DNA of 64,000 nucleotides from Permianibacter fluminis (GTDB lineage: Bacteria > Pseudomonadota > Gammaproteobacteria > Enterobacterales > Permianibacteraceae). Location: the NCBI RefSeq assembly GCF_013179735.1, contig NZ_JABMEG010000001.1, positions 2,046,001-2,110,000 of the forward strand, read 5' to 3'. The translations under genes were made by a program, and so were the position numbers. Shown here one piece after another: positions 1-8,151 of this stretch. Below the pieces are notes generated by a model that worked only from the letters and a program-made list of their open reading frames with translations, was not told where the DNA came from and made no database searches. Numbering within the stretch: position 1 is the stretch's first letter; every line of letters begins with the position of its first letter.

Positions 1-416
1 GGCGCGGCAATGCCGCTGACCGGCGCCATCGGGCCGCCGCCGGCGGAAACGATGATGTCGCCGAAATTCAGCATCCGGCCGAGCAAGTTTTGCTCCACCT
101 GCAAGCTCTCGACTTTGACCAGATTGATTTCGATGGTGTCGCGGCGGACAAAGCCGCGTTTGACGATGATGCGCTTGTTGGTAATGGCAAGCTCGGTTGA
201 GCGTTGCCGCACGTAGGCGACCAGCGCCACCAGCGCCGACGCGGCCAGCAACACCAGTGGCAGCACCGGGATCGGATGCAGCAGCTGCAAGCTCAGCGCA
301 CTGGCCAGCAACATTGCCGATAGCGCCAGCGGCCCGAGCAAGGTCCACCACGAGACTTGGCCGGTGTGCAAAATCCGCTCGCCGCTGATCAGCACTTTCT
401 TGACATAGGAATCCAT
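1..416 (-). CDS. bPH2 (YdbS-like) membrane protein, 3' end cut by window
   Basis: The reading frame runs off the left edge, so about 138 N-terminal residues are visible. After a short N-terminus (MDSYVKKVLISGERI) there are two hydrophobic segments at about residues 24-45 and 50-68, then ELAITNKRIIVKRGF and a region resembling the bacterial PH domain of the YdbS/DUF304 (bPH2) family. Such proteins are membrane anchored with a cytoplasmic PH-like fold; their precise role is generally unknown. The start ATG at 414-416 is preceded by AAGGGGAGA at good spacing. The family call follows from the two-helix plus TNKRII pattern; no function is inferred. Confidence 0.75.
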   Translation of the reverse strand, partial: MDSYVKKVLISGERILHTGQVSWWTLLGPLALSAMLLASALSLQLLHPIPVLPLVLLAASALVALVAYVRQRSTELAITNKRIIVKRGFVRRDTIEINLVKVESLQVEQNLLGRMLNFGDIIVSAGGGPMAPVSGIAA

Positions 417-618
417 CGAGACTGTCTCCCCTTGCATCACAGGTTTAGGCAAATTGCGCGCGGCCTACCTTACCGGGTCGACTCCGGCTTGCCTAGAAGC
501 CATTGCCAAAATGGCGGCGTTCTGCGCTCAGGCTGTGGGCCGTTGGCCGTGCCTGGCGTTCCGCTCGCTTTTGAACGGGCGACTCCGGTGCGTCTGGTCA
601 CGCGCTGGTTGATTGGCG

Positions 619-1014
619 TTAGTCGTGAATATCGCCATCACGGTAATACCAACGGCCCTGCTCACGGACAAAGCGGCTGGTTTCGTGCAGGCGATAGGCT
701 CGCCCGCCGATCTTGAACCGGGCGCAGTATTCGACCACGCCGGTATCATCGGGATTCGTGTACTGCCGGTTGATGGTCAAGTCGAGCCATTTGCGTGGCG
801 GCTCGTCCTGCAAATCCAGCGCGGCAGGTCGGCTGCTGGCATGCCAGCTCGCCAGCAGGTAATCATCTAAGCCGAGCACGTAGGCACTGTAACGCGAACG
901 CATCAGCGCTTCCGGTGTTGGCGCGATCTGGCCGGCGTGATAGCGCCCGCAGCAGTCGGCATAGCGACGCTCAGGTGAGCACGGGCAGGCAGGCGCAGCA
1001 GCGGTTTTTGCCAC
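619..1014 (-). CDS. YchJ-like SEC-C motif protein (UPF0225)
   Basis: An open frame of about 131 codons resembling YchJ/UPF0225. It starts with a cysteine-rich SEC-C type zinc-binding motif (CPCSPERRYADCCGRYH) and continues with PTPEALMRSRYSAYV, the family hallmark, then a small NTF2-like domain ending FVREQGRWYYRDG. E. coli YchJ has a second C-terminal SEC-C motif that is absent here. The GTG at 1012-1014 is chosen because the family begins close to the first CPC; a TTG at 1078-1080 would add 22 unconvincing residues. Neither start has a clear Shine-Dalgarno sequence. Molecular function is unknown; metal binding is inferred from the cysteines. Confidence 0.8.
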   Translation of the reverse strand: MAKTAAAPACPCSPERRYADCCGRYHAGQIAPTPEALMRSRYSAYVLGLDDYLLASWHASSRPAALDLQDEPPRKWLDLTINRQYTNPDDTGVVEYCARFKIGGRAYRLHETSRFVREQGRWYYRDGDIHD

Positions 1015-1144
1015 GTTGAGAAACGTCAGGGATGGGTGTGAGCCGCCATTATGCCGCAAGCCGGTGTGGTGCTGCGGCAAACGTGATGGCGAGAGACCGA
1101 GATCCGAGCTGCGACGAGAGTGCTAACGGCTCAGCCTTGTGAGC

Positions 1145-1176
1145 AAAAAACTACGGCCCCGCAAGCGGGGCCGTAG
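1145..1176 (-). terminator. Rho-independent terminator of the small beta-barrel gene
   Basis: A 12-bp perfect GC-rich stem (CTACGGCCCCGC at 1151-1162 with its complement at 1165-1176) is followed, reading the minus strand, by a run of six T. It sits about 55 bp beyond the stop of the outer-membrane barrel gene and fits termination of that gene. Confidence 0.85.
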
Positions 1177-1229
1177 CTTCCTGAACGATGTTGCGTCAGG
1201 ACTCAGGACTCAGGATTCAGAACACGGGT

Positions 1230-1841
1230 TTAGAACGTGAAGCGAGCAAACACCGAGGTGGCATCGGCATCGTCCGCCGAGGTGAAGCTCAAACCAAGAC
1301 CGAAATTCGAGCTGACATGGTACATGCCGCCGAAATTGAGATCGGTTTCGGAGTCATCGTCGCCATCGACGTAGATCGCGTTGGCAAACAGCTCGACCGA
1401 TTCGCTGGCCAGACCGCGCACGCCGACCGACAGCAGATTGGCATCGGCATCGCCATCAAACTCGTTGAAGCCGTCAACATCAACGGTGACATCAACCGTT
1501 GACTTGGCCAAGCTGGCAACAAAGTCGACCTTGTCGTTGATGGCGGTGTGAAAACCAAAACCGATGGTGCGGCTGTCGGTATCAACATCGACATCGGCAC
1601 CCAGGAAGTTGTCGTTGCCGCTGGCCTTGCCGGCTTCGAGTGTCACGAAAAACATGTCGCCCAATTCAAATGAGCCGCCAAGATTGAAGCCGTCGATATC
1701 AATGGACGCGCCTTCAGCATCGATTTCCGTTTCGGTGTAGCTGCCCTGCACATAGTTGTAGGACAGATCACTGGCCTGCGCCGCACCAACGCCAGCAGCG
1801 GCGAACACAGCGAGGGACAGCAGCGATTTCTTCATCATCAT
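1230..1841 (-). CDS. Small outer-membrane beta-barrel protein
   Basis: A 203-residue exported protein. MMMKKSLLSLAVFAAAGVGAAQAS is a classical signal peptide with cleavage predicted after AQA. The mature part is acidic, rich in alternating hydrophobic and aromatic strands, and ends with ...SVFARFTF, a terminal-Phe beta-signal recognised by the BAM machinery. It is paralogous to the barrel at 55031-55627: both mature N-termini read DLSYxYxQ and both end in a terminal Phe. GGAG six bases before the ATG at 1839-1841 decides the start. It is a single-gene unit with its own terminator. A small porin-like or OprF/Omp-like barrel is likely; the ligand is unknown. Confidence 0.8.
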   Translation of the reverse strand: MMMKKSLLSLAVFAAAGVGAAQASDLSYNYVQGSYTETEIDAEGASIDIDGFNLGGSFELGDMFFVTLEAGKASGNDNFLGADVDVDTDSRTIGFGFHTAINDKVDFVASLAKSTVDVTVDVDGFNEFDGDADANLLSVGVRGLASESVELFANAIYVDGDDDSETDLNFGGMYHVSSNFGLGLSFTSADDADATSVFARFTF

Positions 1842-1968
1842 GAACAACTCCGTCTGTAGGTGAACAGTTGCCTGTTCGAATGCGGACCGGCATTCGGTCC
1901 GGACGGAGGCCAGAGTAGAGTCGGTTGGCTGAACCGGAAATGAACTGTGCGAGTGGCGTTGTTCAGGG

Positions 1969-1998
1969 AAAATTCAGCTGAATTTTGCCAGCAAAATT
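1969..1998. promoter_or_regulatory. Two overlapping palindromes between barrel gene and TonB receptor
   Basis: AAAATTCAGCTGAATTTT (1969-1986) is an 18-bp perfect palindrome, overlapped by AATTTTGC-CA-GCAAAATT (1981-1998). It lies about 130 bp upstream of the barrel start and 37 bp after the TonB-receptor stop, so it could be an operator for the barrel gene or, read on the minus strand, a weak terminator of the receptor gene. Confidence 0.4.
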
Positions 1999-2034
1999 CA
2001 CGCGGACTGCAGTTTGGTGATGAAGGAAGTTGTG

Positions 2035-4230
2035 TCAAATATCCCAATAAAATGACAACTGAATGCTGCGACCTTCCTGCGGCAGCAAGGAATTGTAAAA
2101 GCTGGCGCTGCCTTGCCAGACGTCATTGTTGTCGCGACTGCCGGGACTGAATCCGGCAGCAGCTTCGCGCACGCCGGGCTGGGCATAGTCCTTGTCGAAC
2201 AGGTTGAGTACGGTTACCGACAGGCTTAGCGAGGGATCGATGATGCCGCGCCAGAGCAGCGTCATGTCACAGACGGTGTAGCTGTCAAGATGCTCGGCCG
2301 GATTGCTCGCAACCGTGTCGCGGCTGCCGATATGTCGACCGCGCAGCGTCAGTGCGGTTTGCTGTGCGGGTGTCCAGGTCAAACCAAACTGCAGCTTGTT
2401 GTCGGCGGTATCGCCAACCGGAATCGATTGTTCACTGCCGGCCGCAATCTCGTTGGCATCGATATACGAGTAATAACCCCAGAGCTGGGTTTGCCAGAAC
2501 GATTCGGCGGCCAGCTTCCAGCGCCAACCGAGATCCCAGCCGTCGATTTCTCGCTCGCCTTCATTGCGGGCGCCACCGCTGAACGTCACGATGTCGTTAC
2601 GGGTGCGCAGCTGCCAGCGCGATAGCCACAGGCTGTAGTTTGGTCCGGCATAGGCAATCTGGGTTTCCAGCGTTTTTCCGGTTTCCGGATCGAGCTGCGG
2701 ATCACTGCCGCTGCCGCGCCAGCCGCCATACAGTTCGCGTGGTGCTGGTTCGTTGAACGATTCGCCATACAGCACTTTGCCGGTCCAGCGGCCATTGCTC
2801 AGCACATAGCCACCGCGCAGCGACGTAGCGCTGTCGTATTCGCTGTGACCATCGTGGCGCAGACCGATGGTCACGATGTGCTGATCGGAGGCGGCAAATA
2901 CGCCTTCGGTGCTGTAACGCAATTGTCCGTATAGCGACCATTCGCGGGTTTCGATATGGTTGTTCGGAATGCTGTCATTGCTGGCGTGATCGGGGAAAGG
3001 GTAGTCGGCCAAATCGAGCAGCGTTTCCGGATCAACGGACGGACCGTAATTGGTTCGATAGGCTTTCTGCAGATTCTTGCGGGCGTATTTGCCACCGGCC
3101 ACCAGCGACCAGTGTTCGCTCAGCGTGGTCTGGCCGTCGTGCAGCAGGGCCAGGCTGTCGTTTTCCGAACCCCAATAGGAGAAATCCACCACCCGGCGCG
3201 TCACGCCAAACTCATCGGTGACGTTGTAGCCTTCGAGAAAATAGGAATTGTCGGCGACGCCACTTTCCCGATAACGCAGGATCGTGTTTCCTTGCCAGGA
3301 TTCGCCCTGATGCTGCTGGCGCAACGACAGGATCAGATCGGGCTCGCGCCAGACCGCGTGATTTTGCGCCGCGTCGGCGGCATACACGCTGCCAAAGCCG
3401 GATTCGAGCACGAAATATTGCGCACTCAGTTCAGTGTCGTGCCAGCCGAGCCTGACATCGATGCCGCTGTGCTCGTGTGGCGAGTCGTGACGGCCGCCGT
3501 AATCCGGATCATCGACAAACGCGCCCCACAGCTGACGATCGGAGTAGTAGCGGTCATTCAGCCATTCATAACCGTCGGCCTGATCGGGGTCGCGCTCGCC
3601 GCGATCGAGCCGGCCGGCGATGCTCATGCGCCAGTCATCCCGCTGCTGCAGGTAATGGAAGTCGAGTTCTTCGGCGTTGAAGCTGCCGCGGCGCAACTGG
3701 CCGGTGAAATGCGTGCCATTTTCGCCGAGCTGTTGTCGGGTGATGACGTTGATGACACCGACAAAGGCGTTGGCGCCATACACCACCGCGGCCGGGCCGT
3801 AGACCACTTCGACCCGGTCAATTTCGTTCATCGGCAGCGCACTGATGATCTCCGCCTGATTGAAGTAAAGATGATTCAGGGGCAAGCCATCGAGCATCAG
3901 CAAGTAGGGCACGGAGATGCTTTTGCGGATGCCGCGCCACTGGTTCTGGAACCAGGTGTCACCGTAAGGGCGGGACACATCCATGCCCGGCAGATCGTCG
4001 AAAATTTCGGACAGTTCGCGATAGCCGCGCAAGCGCAAATCGTTTTGCGTCAACACGATGACGGTGGCCGGCGCGTCAATCAGCCGCTCGGCTTTGCGTG
4101 ATGCCGAGGTCACCACCACCCTGGCCAGTTCATCCAGCGACAGGGAAAACAGCTCCGTTGTCTCGGCCGCATGGGCCGTTGCCATCCATGGCGCAGCAAT
4201 CAACAGGCATGCTGGCCAGACTCGCCGCAT
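2035..4230 (-). CDS. TonB-dependent outer-membrane receptor
   Basis: 731 residues. A signal peptide (cleavage after MATAHA) is followed by a plug domain at about residues 35-165 (SLDELARVVVTSASRKAE, IDRVEVVYGPAAVVYGANAF, GVINVITR) and a long 22-strand barrel with YxxWG/aromatic strands to the end SIQLSFYWDI. Such receptors import siderophores, vitamins or oligosaccharides using TonB energy. The plug resembles those of the large family starting LSLEEL..VTSASKK, whose substrates are diverse. GGAG eight bases upstream supports the ATG at 4228-4230. No Fur-like site was recognised in the 62-bp gap to the ATP-grasp gene, which lies upstream in the same orientation. Substrate unknown; the terminal residue is Ile rather than Phe. 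Confidence 0.9.
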   Translation of the reverse strand: MRRVWPACLLIAAPWMATAHAAETTELFSLSLDELARVVVTSASRKAERLIDAPATVIVLTQNDLRLRGYRELSEIFDDLPGMDVSRPYGDTWFQNQWRGIRKSISVPYLLMLDGLPLNHLYFNQAEIISALPMNEIDRVEVVYGPAAVVYGANAFVGVINVITRQQLGENGTHFTGQLRRGSFNAEELDFHYLQQRDDWRMSIAGRLDRGERDPDQADGYEWLNDRYYSDRQLWGAFVDDPDYGGRHDSPHEHSGIDVRLGWHDTELSAQYFVLESGFGSVYAADAAQNHAVWREPDLILSLRQQHQGESWQGNTILRYRESGVADNSYFLEGYNVTDEFGVTRRVVDFSYWGSENDSLALLHDGQTTLSEHWSLVAGGKYARKNLQKAYRTNYGPSVDPETLLDLADYPFPDHASNDSIPNNHIETREWSLYGQLRYSTEGVFAASDQHIVTIGLRHDGHSEYDSATSLRGGYVLSNGRWTGKVLYGESFNEPAPRELYGGWRGSGSDPQLDPETGKTLETQIAYAGPNYSLWLSRWQLRTRNDIVTFSGGARNEGEREIDGWDLGWRWKLAAESFWQTQLWGYYSYIDANEIAAGSEQSIPVGDTADNKLQFGLTWTPAQQTALTLRGRHIGSRDTVASNPAEHLDSYTVCDMTLLWRGIIDPSLSLSVTVLNLFDKDYAQPGVREAAAGFSPGSRDNNDVWQGSASFYNSLLPQEGRSIQLSFYWDI

Positions 4231-4292
4231 GGCGTCACTCCACGGTTCAGCGCTTGCTGAAAAGTGTAGTCAGCATTTTTCGGGCCGGTGGC

Positions 4293-5588
4293 TCAGGTCA
4301 GAAAAACCGGGGCAAAGCCGCCACCGGGTGTGCGCATATTGGTGGTCTGTCCCTGATACAAACGTGCTGCTACCAACAGGCTGCGGCCGGCGTAGCGGTA
4401 GATACGGATATCGGTTTTCAGTGCGATGGCCGCACCATCCTCGCTGATCATCCGTTCGCTGGGCGGGGCAAAGGTCTGGGCAACGTAATGGCCGGCAATG
4501 ATGTCGGCCCAGGTGCCTTTGGTCAGCTTGTCGCCACGATAACTGGCCTTGCTGCCAAAGCCTTGCGCCGGTTTGAAGAACCATTGCTTGCGCTCGCGCC
4601 ACAACGACTCGGCGTTGGCCGCCGTCACCGCCAGCGTTTTCGGGATGCTGTTGAGCAGGGTGGTTTGCACGGCGGCGGGTACGCCCCATTGCTGTAATTG
4701 GGTGGCGTCACTGAGCTGGATCAGGTTGCGCTTGTCGGCGTACAACGCATAGTTGTGCGGATTCGGCGTCAACACCACCGCGCCGTCCTGATACGCCTGC
4801 CGCAGCGCCTGATGAGCCGGGGCGGTGAGCAGGAAATCGGTCAGCCGGCTGTAGACCAGATCGATGCTTTGATCGGCAAGTTGTGAACTGTCGTTCTGAT
4901 ACGTCAGTCGGCCATCCTGATACTGCAGTGCACCGGCATCGGCGATCACGGCATCAATGCCGTGGCGTTGAAACAGCTCTTTTGCCAGCTGAAATTCCGG
5001 ATACAGAAATTGCTGTTCGGGTTGGTCATCGACGATGGCGATGCGCCGCAATGGTTGCTGGCCGCGCTGACGCGACCATTCTTCCCGGAACATCGCCAGC
5101 ACACTGGTTTCAAAATCGTTGGCCAGCGGTGGCCACAGCACCGCCGCCATTTCCGCGCAGCAGGCCTGCTGGGCCCGGCGCAGCGCCGCGTTCAAAAATG
5201 CGCCGCCGGCGTTGGTGTTGATCTCAATCAGCTTGGGTTTGTCGCCATCGCGGTGAAAGTCGTATCCCATGAAAGCGCCGGCCGGGCCTGCATCGGTTTG
5301 CGCCACAGCCGGCGCATTCGCCAGTACCGATTGCTGATACGCCGAGCTGGCAACAACACTTTCAACGGCTTCAATCAGTTGCTGCATCGCCCGGAATTCG
5401 CTGGTCGGCAAAAACAGCGCGACGTTGGCGAACAAACCGGGATAGTGGTGCGCCAGCGCATCGGCCATCGGTGCGCCGAGTTGATCGCCAAGCGCGCTGG
5501 CGAGGCTGGCCCGATCCAGCGACACGCAGGCGCAGCCGTTGTTGAACAGTTCCGCAACGCTTTCGGAAAGATCGGTGGTTTCGCTCAT
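4293..5588 (-). CDS. ATP-grasp-like protein of unknown substrate
   Basis: 431 residues, cytoplasmic, no signal peptide. The middle has YDFHRDGDKPKLIEINTNAGG and the C-terminal third has FFKPAQGFGSKASYRG, then SEDGAAIALKTDIRIY and PGGGFAPV. These resemble the nucleotide- and metal-binding parts of ATP-grasp enzymes, possibly in a permuted order as in glutathionylspermidine-synthase-like proteins. Members ligate carboxylates to amines or thiols using ATP. GAGGTG nine bases before the ATG supports the start. It lies 62 bp upstream of the TonB receptor in the same direction, so they may share a transcript. The fold call is moderate; the substrate cannot be inferred. Confidence 0.6.
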   Translation of the reverse strand: MSETTDLSESVAELFNNGCACVSLDRASLASALGDQLGAPMADALAHHYPGLFANVALFLPTSEFRAMQQLIEAVESVVASSAYQQSVLANAPAVAQTDAGPAGAFMGYDFHRDGDKPKLIEINTNAGGAFLNAALRRAQQACCAEMAAVLWPPLANDFETSVLAMFREEWSRQRGQQPLRRIAIVDDQPEQQFLYPEFQLAKELFQRHGIDAVIADAGALQYQDGRLTYQNDSSQLADQSIDLVYSRLTDFLLTAPAHQALRQAYQDGAVVLTPNPHNYALYADKRNLIQLSDATQLQQWGVPAAVQTTLLNSIPKTLAVTAANAESLWRERKQWFFKPAQGFGSKASYRGDKLTKGTWADIIAGHYVAQTFAPPSERMISEDGAAIALKTDIRIYRYAGRSLLVAARLYQGQTTNMRTPGGGFAPVFLT

Positions 5589-5659
5589 GGATAAAACACC
5601 TCGGCCAAATGATGGCCGCAGTGTATCAGCGCCCTGAGTGCGGCGTGTCGGCAGCGCTT

Positions 5660-6097
5660 TCAGCTCTCTTGATCCGCGCTCGCTGTTTCCAGCGTGAAAC
5701 CCTCATCCAGCCAGCCGGTTACGCCGCCAATCATTTCCTTGACCGGTCGACCGAGCTGGGCCAGCCGCAAGGCGCCGCGACTGGAACCGTTGCAGTGCGG
5801 GCCGGCGCAATAGACCACGAACAAGCTGTCCGGTGGAAAGTCCTGCAAACGCGACGCAATCAATTTGCCGTGCGGAATATTGACGGCACCCGGCAGATGG
5901 CCGCGGCTGAACATTTCCGGCGAGCGGACATCGACCAGAACAAAATCCTTGTTGCCGGTGCTGATGCTGTCGTGCACATCCCAGCAATCGGTTTCCAGCG
6001 CCAGACGGCGCTGCACGTGCTGGATGACGTCCTCTGGGGTTGCGGCCGTGATCTGGCTGACGGCACTTTTGCGGGTGAAGCTCGGGGCGGTGCTCAT
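5660..6097 (-). CDS. Rhodanese-domain sulfurtransferase-like protein
   Basis: 145 residues with one rhodanese domain (about 20-140). DFVLVDVRSPEMFSRGHLPGAVNIPH is typical of the fold, followed by the active-site loop VVYCAGPHCNGSSRGA with the likely catalytic Cys after VVY. Rhodaneses carry a persulfide on this Cys. AGGAGA seven bases before the ATG at 6095-6097 fixes the start, excluding an upstream extension. It is divergent from the FtrA-type DJ-1/AraC regulator at 6265; a rhodanese beside this regulator class is an arrangement I recall from other proteobacteria. Partner and physiological sulfur donor are unknown. Confidence 0.85.
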   Translation of the reverse strand: MSTAPSFTRKSAVSQITAATPEDVIQHVQRRLALETDCWDVHDSISTGNKDFVLVDVRSPEMFSRGHLPGAVNIPHGKLIASRLQDFPPDSLFVVYCAGPHCNGSSRGALRLAQLGRPVKEMIGGVTGWLDEGFTLETASADQES

Positions 6098-6264
6098 GGG
6101 GTTCTCCTGCTGGGCTGCGTGTGGATCTGACGCCGGTGGCGCCGGGCTGTTGTGCCGATCTGGGGCGCTGACGGTCGTCATTGTCTGGCGGTCAGCCGAA
6201 CTCCGGCAGTGGCGCAAAAGACAGGATGTGGTAGATTTTCGCCAATCGAGTGGCGGAGGTTTTC

Positions 6265-7338
6265 ATGGCGCGGGCATCCAGAGCGGAGGCGGGCGGATCG
6301 GCATCAGCATCAACGGAATCGGCAGCTACCGGCTCGTCGCCCGGACTGGTGGCGGTACTCGTCTATGACGGCTTGTGCGCCTTCGAATACGGCATTGCGG
6401 TCGAGGCCTTTGGCCTGCCGCGGCCGGAATTCGACTTTCCCTGGTATGAGTTCGCGCTGGTCGCGGTCGAGCCCGGTCCGATCCGGATGCTGGGCGGCAT
6501 GACCGCCACGGTCAGCGCCGGGCTGGCCACGCTGGCTGCGGCGCGCACCATTGTCGTGCCCGGCTGGCGCCACCATCAGGCGCCGGTGCCGCCCGCGCTA
6601 CTCGACGCGGTACGGCAGGCGGCGGCCAATGGCGCCCGCTTTCTGACCATTTGCTCCGGCGCGTTTGTGCTGGCCGAGGCCGGTCTGCTCGATGGCAAAC
6701 GGGCGACCACCCACTGGCGCTATCGCGACGCTTTTCGCGCCCGCTTTCCGCGCGTTCAGCTTGAGCCCGACGTGCTCTATGTCGATGAGGGGCAAGTCAT
6801 CACTTCGGCCGGCAGTGCGGCCGGCATTGATGCCTGCCTGCACCTGATCCGGCGCGATTACGGCAGCAAAGTGGCCAATCAGGTCGCCCGCCGGATGGTG
6901 GTGCCGCCACATCGGGAAGGCGGTCAGGCCCAGTTTGTCGAGGCTCCGCTGCCGGCTCACCCCGGCCGCGGGATCGGCGAGGCCATGGATTGGGCGCGGG
7001 CCCGGCTGACCGAAACCATCACGGTGCCGGCGCTCGCCAAGCAAGCGGCCATGAGCGAACGGACATTCTTGCGCCGGTTCCAGCAGGCTGCCGGCATGGC
7101 GCCGAAAGACTGGCTGATCCGCGAGCGCCTGTACCGCTCGCAGGCCCTACTGGAGTCGTCGTCGCTGTCGCTGGCGCAAATCGCCGAGGCCTGCGGTATC
7201 GCGTCGCTGGAAACCTACCGGGCCGCGTTCCGGCGGGTGTTCGGGCTGACGCCGGCGCGCTACCGCGAGCGCTTTCGGCGGCCGGCTGCCGGCGACGTGG
7301 CGGGCAAGACCGGCCTCGCCACTCTCGTTCGTGATTAA
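6265..7338 (+). CDS. ftrA: FtrA-type transcriptional regulator (DJ-1/PfpI + AraC HTH)
   Basis: 357 residues. The N-terminal half is a DJ-1/PfpI (GATase1-like) domain: VAVLVYDGLCAFEYGIAVEA at about 28-47 and the nucleophile-elbow region FLTICSGAFVLAEAGLLDG. The C-terminal 110 residues form a double helix-turn-helix AraC domain (SERTFLRRFQQAAGMAPKDWL, then SLAQIAEACGIASLETYRAAFRR). This architecture (GlxA/FtrA, COG4977) regulates catabolic or detoxification genes in response to unknown ligands. GGAGG five bases before the ATG at 6265 decides the start over a GTG at 6250. It is divergent from the rhodanese gene over a 167-bp spacer, so it may control that gene. Gene symbol from family similarity only. 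Confidence 0.8.
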   Translation: MARASRAEAGGSASASTESAATGSSPGLVAVLVYDGLCAFEYGIAVEAFGLPRPEFDFPWYEFALVAVEPGPIRMLGGMTATVSAGLATLAAARTIVVPGWRHHQAPVPPALLDAVRQAAANGARFLTICSGAFVLAEAGLLDGKRATTHWRYRDAFRARFPRVQLEPDVLYVDEGQVITSAGSAAGIDACLHLIRRDYGSKVANQVARRMVVPPHREGGQAQFVEAPLPAHPGRGIGEAMDWARARLTETITVPALAKQAAMSERTFLRRFQQAAGMAPKDWLIRERLYRSQALLESSSLSLAQIAEACGIASLETYRAAFRRVFGLTPARYRERFRRPAAGDVAGKTGLATLVRD

Positions 7339-7537
7339 GCGGGGCCGGCGGCCGTGCTTCAGGAAACATGCTCCCGGAAACACTCACCCAAGAGCCACTC
7401 TCCCGGGAAGTCCGCCTCCAGTCGCCGCAGCATAATGGCCGGATTTGTCCGCCTCTGGGCCGCCCGGGACCTGATACGGAACAGCGCGGCGGCGTACGCT
7501 GCTCACCGTCCATTCACCACGACGGGAGCAAGCCAGC

Positions 7538-8098
7538 ATGAAATCACGGAAAAAATCGGCCGTTTTACTGATCGACGTCCAGCAATCGTTTGAGCACAAG
7601 CCTTATTGGCGGCAGGATGACCTGCCGGCATTCCAGGACCGCTTGCTGGCACTGCTCGCAGGTGCCAAGGCCCGAAATGTCCCGGTCGTGCGTATACTGC
7701 ATGTCGACCCGGACGGCGCATTCAGCCTCGCCTCAGGCTGGGTCAAGCCGATGGCGTTTCTGCCCGCGGACAGTGCGGTCGAATTCGTCAAAAGCGCCCA
7801 TAACAGCTTTACCACCACCGGTTTGCAACGCTGGCTGGTCGAGCAGGACATCAACCACCTGATCATCACCGGCATCCGCACCGAGCAATGCTGTGAAACG
7901 ACCACCCGCGTGGCTGCCGATTTGGGCTATGCCGTGGATTACGTCACCGAAGCGACGCTGACGTTTCCGATGCAACACCCGGTCAGCGGTCGGGTGTACT
8001 CCACGGCTGAGATCAAAGAAAAAACCGAACTGGTGCTGCACAACCGGTTCGCCAAGATCGTCACGGTGGAAGAATGTCTGCGTGGGTTGGATGATTAA
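7538..8098 (+). CDS. Isochorismatase-family cysteine hydrolase
   Basis: 186 residues. The family triad can be seen: Asp in LLIDVQQSFE, a Lys in FVKSAHNSF, and the nucleophilic Cys in TGIRTEQCCETTTR, after which comes AADLGYAVDYVTEAT. Isochorismatase-like hydrolases cleave amide, ether or ester bonds (nicotinamide, N-carbamoyl sarcosine, ureidoacrylate and similar). It is followed after 53 bp by a DJ-1/AraC regulator in the same direction, which probably controls it or a related catabolic function. A purine-rich GGGAGCAAG lies upstream of the ATG. The substrate cannot be told from sequence. Confidence 0.9.
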   Translation: MKSRKKSAVLLIDVQQSFEHKPYWRQDDLPAFQDRLLALLAGAKARNVPVVRILHVDPDGAFSLASGWVKPMAFLPADSAVEFVKSAHNSFTTTGLQRWLVEQDINHLIITGIRTEQCCETTTRVAADLGYAVDYVTEATLTFPMQHPVSGRVYSTAEIKEKTELVLHNRFAKIVTVEECLRGLDD

Positions 8099-8151
8099 TC
8101 CACCGACAAACTGACGCTGTAATGAAGTAACCGCAAGCGGATCTCCAACCC

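Noticed and set aside
2956-4101. Long plus-strand open frame of about 381 codons opposite the TonB receptor gene
   Set aside because: It is antisense to a well-supported gene in GC-rich DNA, lacks family patterns and a ribosome-binding site; a composition shadow.
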